NCBI RefSeq assembly: GCF_004521915.1
Contig: NZ_SDKD01000001.1
Coordinates: 1-64,000 of the forward strand
Length of the DNA stretch: 64,000 nt
From: Brevibacillus migulae
Lineage (GTDB): Bacteria; Bacillota; Bacilli; Brevibacillales; Brevibacillaceae
Direction: 5' to 3'
The notes below the pieces were generated by a model, which worked only from the letters and a program-made list of their open reading frames with translations, was not told the DNA's origin and searched no databases. The translations under genes and the position numbers were made by a program. Shown here in pieces: positions 57,189 through 64,000 of this stretch; the first letter of the stretch is position 1, and every line of letters begins with the position of its first letter.

Positions 57189-60188
57189 TTGAGTAACATT
57201 ATGTCATTTACGAAACCGGATAACACTATCCGGTACGATTCGACCCTCGGAATCCTGGTTGCCGATAACGGAACGTCTCGAAGCGAGTTTCACCCTATCG
57301 GAAACAGAGTGGTGTATAAATCTAGCGGCAGAACGGTAGAATGGCGACCTACTGCCATGATGTTTGTAGACGAAAATGGTTTTGAGGACCAAGTGTATAC
57401 CGTGAAAGATGCGGTCATGGAATACAAGGGGAACAAACTCAAAATCAATCGTCCCATGCCGGACATTGATGATTCCTTTATCGTTGAGGATGATCATCTA
57501 AAACATGCAATCCTGATACAAAGCTGGCAGCGCGATCCGGTCCCGTTTCTTTCGGGCCGGATCGATTTTGTCATTAGCGGGGAATTGCGTATCGATCCGG
57601 ATCTCCAGGTGCATGCAGATGGTATGAACATCGTCGGTCCGTTTGAAACGGATGGAGATATTAAGATTTACGATGGTGATCGCCTGGTATTTACCCTTCC
57701 GAAAATCGTAGCGTATGACTCCAACATGCCAGATCGTTCGGAAATGCATGGACGATACCGCGTGAAGAGTAACGAAGATGGTTTGCTTGCGTTCGATATC
57801 GTTATGGATAATGCCTGGGTAGGATCTGACGAGCGTGTTTATCCGATCTTGATTGACCCTACTGTCGTTACCAATGGTATTTCCGCGACTATTCAAGCCA
57901 ACGGCGGAAGAAAGCTCATTCGCATGAGCAACGGGTGGTTAATTGCCTCCAACGCCTACTCAAACAGCACTCAGTTTAGGCTTTTTGTATCGAAGGATGG
58001 CGGAGTCAACTGGTCGCAATTATGTTATTACACCGTGTCAGGAGGGTACACACTAAGCGATCATGCAATAGCGAGTGTCGGCAACAAGATCCACTGGATT
58101 GTCAGTTACAGCAACGGATCGATTGAAGCCTGGGAGATCGACGCAACAACACAGACCAACACGAACATTTCCGGCGATTTTGCAACTAAAAGGAAATATT
58201 ACTACCAAGAGTATAGTTACCCTCCAAGCGGGGTTTCCATTACCTACGATGGAATAAACGCTCTGCACGTAGCGTTTTGTAAGAACATTGGAACATACTC
58301 CAACTCTGCAAACGTATTTTATTTGAAAGCGACAGTGGACGCGAACGGGTCAGCAACGTATGGTCAGCAAGTTCAAGTGACAAATAACAATAATAACATG
58401 CAACAAAACACAAATCCGACCATCGTTTTTGCAAATGGCGAACCTGTTATTATAGCTGAATACTATTACGGATCGTCAGTCCACAACATCAATGTTTTTA
58501 AGCAAAGCGGATTACCTAACCAGACAGTAAATGGATGGTTTACTAAGGTTGTTTATGCAGGTGGAAACTACGCACAGAGCTTCCCATGCGCTGTTTTAGA
58601 CTCTGCAGGAACTATTCACTTGGTATGGCACAGCCTGGAGGGCAATGATCAAGGCGGAAACGTAAGGTACTCCAAATCAACAGACTATGGAGTCAACTGG
58701 TCAACATCCGAAAAACTTACTAGCGGTGTAGGCACAACAGGCTCATACCCATCCATTGGATTAACCAGTGACAACAAGCCTGTTGTTCTTTTCTTCACCA
58801 CGTTCAACGAGCAGTACGAGCAGATTTACCGATTAATGTTCAATGGTACTTCCTGGAGTGCTGCTACTCGTTTGACGAACGAACAAGCGTCTCAAAGAAG
58901 TCCAAGCCTTATGGAAAAGGATTCAGGAGGCGTTTTTGGTTACGTATGGATGGACTTTGGTTCCTCGGCATTGAAATACGAAACTGTTTTCGATAATCCA
59001 ACGACTCCTGTTGTAACAGCTCCCAATGGAGGAGAAACGATAGATGCTCAATATACTGTAGCGTGGACCGCTTCCGGATTGCCGTCATCGCCTGTAATGG
59101 GTATTACTACAGGAATGACCAACCAAGATACCGTTGCGACTCCTACTGTTAATTCAAAAGTTGGTCAAACGATTACAGTTGATCAGGACGGTTATATCAC
59201 CCGCGTCGAAATGTATGGAAGGTGCGCAGCCGCTTCTGTAACAATGACTATCGAGGGCGTTGATGCAAATGGATACCCAGATGGAGTGGTGAAAGCGTCT
59301 GCAACTGTAGAAACAGACTCCTCTAATGCATATAGGGGATTCCTTCTAAGTACACCATTAGCGGTTACAGCAGGGCAAAAACTAGCTATTTGTATGCAGT
59401 CTCCTACTCACACCATTGTGCTTGTGGGATCTAATGTAGACTGGTATCTAGGTGGGAAAGCATTCAACGTTAATGTGGGTTTTATGACAGGTGACGTATG
59501 TACGCGGATCTACTATGATCAGGCGAATCTATCTTACCTTAGAACGTTGCCGACTATCCCGAATAGCGGAGTATTAAGTTCTGGATCAAGACTAGGACAA
59601 ACATTCACCGTTACCAAAAATCGCCCGATCAAAAAGATCAGGTTGAAATTTGATGCCAAGGGATTAGCTAGAACCGTACGATTGTGCAACGTGACTAACG
59701 GGTATGGCGGGAATACAATCTACGCCTCACAAGATGTCAGGATCGACGCTGAAGGATACGTAACGCTTGATTTAAGCAATAATCCGTTAACGTTTCCGGT
59801 TGGAACAGTGTTAGCTGCGGAAGTAACGTCTTCCGGTGACGCTAATATCATCGGGTCGAGCGGAAACCTTTATTCCGGAGGCAACTTGTACTACGGAACA
59901 AACATAGACGCAAATGTTGATGCTTGGTTAGAAGTCGGTTATGACGAAGGTTCTAATGCGAAATATCAGGTTCAGTTATCGACCAACGGCAAGGGATCTT
60001 GGAAGGACTTGATTGCTCTGACGGCTGCTGGAGTCACTTCTTACCTTTACGATTTTAGTGCGGAGCCTGAGACTAACCAGGCATTTGTCCGTGTTCGTGG
60101 TTACGATGGACAGGCTTATAGCCCGTGGGATGAATCGAATGCTGCCTTTGCGATCCAACACAGAAAAGGCTATCAAATGATGCTATAA
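57189..60188 (+). CDS. large beta-propeller tail fibre / receptor-binding protein
   Basis: 999 residues, the largest gene here. Residues ~60-230 form a beta domain (EWRPTAMMFVDENGFEDQVY); about 240-620 hold repeated motifs of the sialidase/BNR type (VSKDGGVNWSQL, KSTDYGVNWSTSE, HLVWHSLEGNDQGG, MEKDSGGVFGYVWMD), implying a propeller; then two similar jelly-roll-like modules (VGQTITVDQDGYITRVEM and LGQTFTVTKNRPIKKIRL) and a fibronectin-like end. Likely receptor recognition or glycan binding; enzymatic residues were not identified. TTG start 7 nt behind GGGGGTG. Confidence 0.72.
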   Translation: MSNIMSFTKPDNTIRYDSTLGILVADNGTSRSEFHPIGNRVVYKSSGRTVEWRPTAMMFVDENGFEDQVYTVKDAVMEYKGNKLKINRPMPDIDDSFIVEDDHLKHAILIQSWQRDPVPFLSGRIDFVISGELRIDPDLQVHADGMNIVGPFETDGDIKIYDGDRLVFTLPKIVAYDSNMPDRSEMHGRYRVKSNEDGLLAFDIVMDNAWVGSDERVYPILIDPTVVTNGISATIQANGGRKLIRMSNGWLIASNAYSNSTQFRLFVSKDGGVNWSQLCYYTVSGGYTLSDHAIASVGNKIHWIVSYSNGSIEAWEIDATTQTNTNISGDFATKRKYYYQEYSYPPSGVSITYDGINALHVAFCKNIGTYSNSANVFYLKATVDANGSATYGQQVQVTNNNNNMQQNTNPTIVFANGEPVIIAEYYYGSSVHNINVFKQSGLPNQTVNGWFTKVVYAGGNYAQSFPCAVLDSAGTIHLVWHSLEGNDQGGNVRYSKSTDYGVNWSTSEKLTSGVGTTGSYPSIGLTSDNKPVVLFFTTFNEQYEQIYRLMFNGTSWSAATRLTNEQASQRSPSLMEKDSGGVFGYVWMDFGSSALKYETVFDNPTTPVVTAPNGGETIDAQYTVAWTASGLPSSPVMGITTGMTNQDTVATPTVNSKVGQTITVDQDGYITRVEMYGRCAAASVTMTIEGVDANGYPDGVVKASATVETDSSNAYRGFLLSTPLAVTAGQKLAICMQSPTHTIVLVGSNVDWYLGGKAFNVNVGFMTGDVCTRIYYDQANLSYLRTLPTIPNSGVLSSGSRLGQTFTVTKNRPIKKIRLKFDAKGLARTVRLCNVTNGYGGNTIYASQDVRIDAEGYVTLDLSNNPLTFPVGTVLAAEVTSSGDANIIGSSGNLYSGGNLYYGTNIDANVDAWLEVGYDEGSNAKYQVQLSTNGKGSWKDLIALTAAGVTSYLYDFSAEPETNQAFVRVRGYDGQAYSPWDESNAAFAIQHRKGYQMML

Positions 60189-60202
60189 AGGGGGGGAAAC
60201 CG

Positions 60203-62008
60203 ATGCAATTGCCTCCACTAATCCGAACGGGATTTGTGAGCGGGATCAAGTCTCTCCTTGATCCAACCGCAATTCCTCCCGATTCTCTCTCAGAGGCCCG
60301 TAACGTCCGAAGTGACGAAGCGGGCATTTTGCGTATTCGGAGGGGAAGCGAGACGTTACCAGGTCTTGATCTCGGGGTGGGACCTATCCAGGAGGCGGAG
60401 AGTGCCTTTAACAAGATACTCGCGATCTGGAATCGTAACATTTACCTGGTAAACGATAACGAAACACATACACAGATCGGTTCAGATCTCGTCGGAAAGA
60501 CAGCGAATGACGAGGCGTGTGTGATCCGCTGGTCAAGAAGTGGGGCGGAGATCGCCTATATCTTCGCTGGCAACGGGGTAATCGAGACGAATGGAACAAC
60601 AAGTAAGCTATCGGTCCCATACGTCCCAGCGTCTGGAGAGACTCCTAACCTTCTTCTCAACGCTAATATCGGGAATGCCTGGGCAGCTACAACCGCTTAT
60701 ACCGTAGGCGCGAAAGTCTACGCGAACGGCAATGTCTATGAGTGTACGGTAGCGGGTACGTCCGGCACGACAGCGCCAAGCGGCACGGGAACAGCTATTG
60801 TCGATGGCACAGTTACCTGGAAGTATCTCTATCCGCTCCAGGACGTTACAACTGGTCCTGCACGATGCAAGTTTGGCGTGCTCCGCGCTTCCTTGTCACA
60901 ACGGATTGCCCTAGCTGGAGATCCGCAGTCGCCAAACACGGTGTACCTGTCTGCTCCCCTTGACGCGACTTACTATCCATCAGAGCAGGTTTTGCAATTG
61001 CCCGATGATGGTTCGAAGATCATCGGTCTTGCAAACTGGTACAACTCCCTGGTGATTTTCCGCGATCGAGACATATGGGCGATGTTCGGGAGTGATCTCA
61101 CTGATCCAAGCGCCAGTCTCGTCCTCCAGGATGCCTCGATGGGGTGCGTCTCTCGTCGTAGTATCGCGAACGTTCCAGGTGTGGGGATCGTGTTCCTGGG
61201 AACCGATAACGTGTATGCGCTCCAGGGCGTGACCGCGATTGAGAACCAGCAAAAGGCTGTGCCGCTCGGAGACGATATCCGAAAGCAGTTGAAAGTGGCG
61301 ATGGCGGACTACGCGAATGAATCGGTAGCGATCTACTATGACCGTGAGTATCGATTGTGCTTCCCGAAAGCGATCAAAGAGGACCGAGTATTCCGGTTGA
61401 ATCTCCAAAACGGACCCAACTGGTATATTGATTCGGGGCCGCGCTCCACCCGCTATTTCATTGATAAAGGGAAATTGTACGGGGCGACATTGGGATTCGG
61501 AAAGCTGCACACGTTCACGGAAGGACTCCTGGACGATGATATGGGCATACCGTTCTATGTGGCATTCCGCAGGGAGGATCTGCAATACGGTCCGTCCCGT
61601 TTGAAACGACTGTTCATCTACGCTATGTCCAAGGGACGAGAGGCGAATACGTCGATCTTCTACATGGGAACCCCCTTTAACGTGCAAATGTTCAATGAAG
61701 GGGATGATCCGGACGTAACGATCATGAGCGGTACGGATCAAGATCTCAGCATCAGCGTGGTTTATGACGGTGAAGTATTCGACGTTGATCAAGTGAATGT
61801 GAAGGTAGGGAAAGATACGTTCCTGGAACTGGAACAAAGCGAGCCGATCCACATTTATGAAGTGGTGTTCAAGCCGCAACTGAAATGTAACTTCGTACAG
61901 ATCCGTATCAATGCGAATGTGCCTGGACAGGATATCGCTATTTTGGGCTACGGCTTAGAATACAGTACCCGCGGTCGCATTCATGGAAGATCCAATAAAA
62001 GCGAATAG
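60203..62008 (+). CDS. gp10-like tail hub/stabilising protein with carbohydrate-binding insert
   Basis: 601 residues. Opening LLDPTAIPPDSLSEARNVRSDEAG, then RIALAGDPQSPNTVYLSAPL, VIFRDRDIWAMFGSD and FLGTDNVYALQGV are typical of packaged-DNA stabilising (P22 gp10-like) proteins with a propeller fold. Residues ~160-213 (AATTAYTVGAKVYANGNVYE, ending VTWKYL) look like a CBM5/12-type chitin-binding module inserted into it, which could bind cell-wall glycans. AGGGGGGG precedes the ATG. Confidence 0.72.
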   Translation: MQLPPLIRTGFVSGIKSLLDPTAIPPDSLSEARNVRSDEAGILRIRRGSETLPGLDLGVGPIQEAESAFNKILAIWNRNIYLVNDNETHTQIGSDLVGKTANDEACVIRWSRSGAEIAYIFAGNGVIETNGTTSKLSVPYVPASGETPNLLLNANIGNAWAATTAYTVGAKVYANGNVYECTVAGTSGTTAPSGTGTAIVDGTVTWKYLYPLQDVTTGPARCKFGVLRASLSQRIALAGDPQSPNTVYLSAPLDATYYPSEQVLQLPDDGSKIIGLANWYNSLVIFRDRDIWAMFGSDLTDPSASLVLQDASMGCVSRRSIANVPGVGIVFLGTDNVYALQGVTAIENQQKAVPLGDDIRKQLKVAMADYANESVAIYYDREYRLCFPKAIKEDRVFRLNLQNGPNWYIDSGPRSTRYFIDKGKLYGATLGFGKLHTFTEGLLDDDMGIPFYVAFRREDLQYGPSRLKRLFIYAMSKGREANTSIFYMGTPFNVQMFNEGDDPDVTIMSGTDQDLSISVVYDGEVFDVDQVNVKVGKDTFLELEQSEPIHIYEVVFKPQLKCNFVQIRINANVPGQDIAILGYGLEYSTRGRIHGRSNKSE

Positions 62009-62020
62009 GAGTGGTACACA

Positions 62021-62851
62021 TTGAATTTCAAGCCGCAGCAACAAAATGCAAGGACCGTACAACGGCAAACTGTAGGGCAACCGCAAAACTTCGGAGCTGG
62101 CGTACCGACAAACGTTAGCCTGGGCGGGCGCACAAAAATGACTGGAAGCGTTCCGGCTCGCGATGAAAACCGCGTCTCCGTACAGGGCAGCCAATTTCTC
62201 AAAGATCCAGGCGCACCTTCTAGCAACATGAGAACACAGGTGCAACCCGTTTCCCCGAAACAGGTACAGCCTCCGATCAATACCGATCGTTTTCGTACAG
62301 CACAACCAGCTCAGCCAATGGTCCAGGGGCGCATGCAAACAACAAGACCGTTTAACGATGAACGGATGGTTAATCAACCGGATCTTTTGAAGAGTCAACC
62401 GACCAACCAAATGCGGATCATGCCATACCAACCAACACGACCAGTCAACGACGAGCGTATGACCGCGCCTGGTGACTTTATGAAGTCTCAACCAGGCGGA
62501 CAGTCCAGATATCTCCCCTACAGACCAACCGCGCCAAATGGCGGCGCAGGGGCGTTCCCTGGAGGTATTCCAGCGGATCAAATGCTCAGACAACCAACTG
62601 ACCAAATGCGCTACCTTCCATATCAGCCAACCGCACCAAACGGAAACACGGGTATCGCTGGCGGCAGACAAATGGAAATGCCACAGCGAAACCCTTACAT
62701 TCCTGCGAACGGGAATACCGGAATTGCTGGAGGACTGCAGCCACAAGTGATTGGGAATCAAGCGGCAGCAAATCCTCAGCTTTCACAACTGCAGCAATTA
62801 ATGCAACTGTATCGACGTGGACAAGGTTATAACAATCTCAGCCCGCGCTAA
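62021..62851 (+). CDS. Pro/Gln-rich repetitive particle protein
   Basis: 276 residues, low complexity, no hydrophobic core. Recurring units such as RPFNDERMVNQPDLLKSQPT, RPVNDERMTAPGDFMKSQPG and YQPTAPNGNTGIAGG. Likely disordered: a head-to-tail linker, ejection protein or scaffold. TTG start behind GGAGTGG. Unknown. Confidence 0.65.
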   Translation: MNFKPQQQNARTVQRQTVGQPQNFGAGVPTNVSLGGRTKMTGSVPARDENRVSVQGSQFLKDPGAPSSNMRTQVQPVSPKQVQPPINTDRFRTAQPAQPMVQGRMQTTRPFNDERMVNQPDLLKSQPTNQMRIMPYQPTRPVNDERMTAPGDFMKSQPGGQSRYLPYRPTAPNGGAGAFPGGIPADQMLRQPTDQMRYLPYQPTAPNGNTGIAGGRQMEMPQRNPYIPANGNTGIAGGLQPQVIGNQAAANPQLSQLQQLMQLYRRGQGYNNLSPR

Positions 62852-62877
62852 ACCACAAAAACGAGGTGAAATCATAA

Positions 62878-64000
62878 ATGTCAATCTTCGGTGGAACGAC
62901 TGACCGTGAAAAAGACGGCCACTATGTCGGGGGACGTAAACTGACGCAAGAAGAAAGCGATGCAAGATACGCAGAAAAAGGCGGCAACATGGGATCTCTC
63001 TTGAAAGAAAGAGCGAAAGCGGATCGTCTTGGCTATGATTCTGTGGAAGAAATGCACTACCAGGAGCGCAAAGATCCAGAGGATCGAAAAAGCTCCACAA
63101 AGCCGAAAACGAGTGGGACAGTCGGCAATAAACCTACCACTACTACCACATCCCCTAAACTATCTACACAGGTGATGCCAAAAACTACGACAGGCGGATT
63201 GACTCCGAATCCTACCTACACGCCTGGAAAAACCGTGGATCTCAGCGGATTGAAAAACGCTATCGGCTCTCGTCCAACGCAATATATGAATCTCGGAGAG
63301 TACAAAAACTATATTGACCGTATCGCGAATGCGGGCGGTGCTGATGTTGCTGTTGATCCGGCACGATTCCAAACCACTACACACTTGGCGGATCTGTTAA
63401 AGCAGATGAATGAAGTGCTGGCTCCGCAGACTCAGGCGCAGAAGAACGCGGCAACGTCCAGCTTCAACCAGGCGATGCAAGCGAACGACAGCAAATGGGC
63501 GGCTCGCGGACTTGGTGCCTCCGGTGCTGCAGCTGCAGAGGCGAGAGCAGGGGCAAATGCACTGGCTGGTCAGATGGCTGGTATCGAGGCAGATCAACAA
63601 GCAGTAGCCGCGCAACTCGGATTGAACTACGCGGATCTTGGATTGCGTGAGTCCGATCAACGTTTCAACCAACAGCAGTCCAACCGCCAATTTGATTTGA
63701 ATCGCGCTACTGGTGCTGCGTCCGGTTACATGGACGGTCTGACCTTCCAAGAGCAGCAGCTCCAAAACTATCTGAATAACTTGAAAGACGTTACTGGTAT
63801 GGAAATGGGGCAGAATCAATGGTCGCAAGAGTTTGGTCTGGAACGACAACAGGCTGACTTCGGCAGATGGTTGGATTCCAGCCGATTCTATGAGGATCAA
63901 CGTCAATTCGATGAAAATATGGATCAAAGGAAATACGAGTACGATAAGGACCTGGATTTCCGTTATGACGATCTGGATTTCCGGCGCGATTCTTTTGATC
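62878..64000 (+). CDS. probable internal/ejection protein, truncated by the window edge
   Basis: The frame is open from the ATG at 62878 (behind GAGGTG) to the right edge: 374 codons without a stop. Thr/Pro-rich N-terminal third, then long helices rich in Gln and Ala (FNQAMQANDSKWAARGLGAS, EARAGANALAGQMAGIEADQ) and, near the edge, repeated Phe-Asp/Arg units (RFYEDQRQFDENM, LDFRYDDLDFRRD). Such proteins in short-tailed phages are often ejected with DNA. The C-terminus is not visible. Confidence 0.75.
   Translation, partial: MSIFGGTTDREKDGHYVGGRKLTQEESDARYAEKGGNMGSLLKERAKADRLGYDSVEEMHYQERKDPEDRKSSTKPKTSGTVGNKPTTTTTSPKLSTQVMPKTTTGGLTPNPTYTPGKTVDLSGLKNAIGSRPTQYMNLGEYKNYIDRIANAGGADVAVDPARFQTTTHLADLLKQMNEVLAPQTQAQKNAATSSFNQAMQANDSKWAARGLGASGAAAAEARAGANALAGQMAGIEADQQAVAAQLGLNYADLGLRESDQRFNQQQSNRQFDLNRATGAASGYMDGLTFQEQQLQNYLNNLKDVTGMEMGQNQWSQEFGLERQQADFGRWLDSSRFYEDQRQFDENMDQRKYEYDKDLDFRYDDLDFRRDSFD

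Larger units (their letters stand above)
22077..64000. mobile_element. prophage, left part (continues past the window)
   Basis: Everything from the repeat at 22077 to the right edge has phage organisation: integrase, lysis-lysogeny switch, recombination, replication, accessory genes, terminase, capsid and tail genes, packed on the plus strand with ATGA overlaps. The ~700-residue portal, Gln-rich scaffold, capsid and stabilising-protein-like gene at 60203 suggest a short-tailed (podovirus-like) particle. Apart from one broken small gene (39294) it looks intact. Lysis genes and attR are not in the window. Confidence 0.93.

Noticed and set aside
22077..64000. CRISPR arrays or a defence island in the prophage
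   Set aside because: No regularly spaced direct repeats beyond the three contiguous iterons, and no Cas, restriction or other recognisable defence genes.

Overview
The window is a low-to-medium GC Gram-positive chromosome segment, most likely Brevibacillus or a close relative (Bacillales). This is inferred from strong GGAGG ribosome sites, TTG/GTG starts, GlcT-type antitermination, and a gene order that recalls the Bacillus subtilis yum-yui region (yumC, yumB, yuiA, yuiB, yuiC, yuiD, yuiH). No 16S or marker gene is present, so the genus is a judgement.

Bases 1-22.05 kb are host chromosome. After small secreted and zinc-ribbon genes come two flavoenzymes (yumC, yumB). Next is a phosphotransferase block: a DeoR-type regulator, glcT, a IIA-Glc-type protein, nagB, ptsH, ptsI, nagE and an uncharacterised last gene. 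GlcT-type RAT/terminator elements lie both before glcT and between glcT and the IIA gene. The general PTS proteins therefore sit inside an N-acetylglucosamine operon that has nagB but no nagA. About 500 bases after it hold two related long imperfect palindromes. Then follow yuiA-yuiB-yuiC, a minus-strand yuiD/cobalamin-binding-protein pair, small conserved genes, a MerR/BmrR-type regulator beside an MFS transporter broken by an in-frame TAA, a chemotaxis receptor and yuiH.

From about 22.08 kb to beyond the right edge lies a prophage next to the 3' end of yuiH, whose last 12 codons are repeated in tandem at the junction. Order: a large serine integrase (minus); an AimR/RRNPP-like receptor overlapping a 40-codon secreted pro-peptide gene, i.e. 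a candidate arbitrium-type communication system; a CI-like repressor and Cro-like protein; recombination and replication genes (Gam-like, ERF, SSB, initiator with three 23-bp iterons, DnaB-like helicase); an ArpU/RinA-like regulator; and about 9 kb of small accessory genes (including a YyaC-like protein, HNH protein and SLH-trypsin-like protease). A minus-strand candidate structured RNA sits in this stretch. Next come small and large terminase, a Tad2-family (DUF2829) anti-defence protein, and a short-tailed-phage type structural cassette (large portal, Gln-rich scaffold, capsid, adaptor, tail proteins). The final gene runs off the window; lysis genes and the right attachment site are not visible.

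Seven intergenic copies of one 17-bp dyad, consensus TTRCAC-N5-GTGYAA, lie at or near phage promoters and suggest one regulator controls lysogeny, accessory and leftward/rightward transcription. All functions are assigned by reading the sequence; no database search was run.
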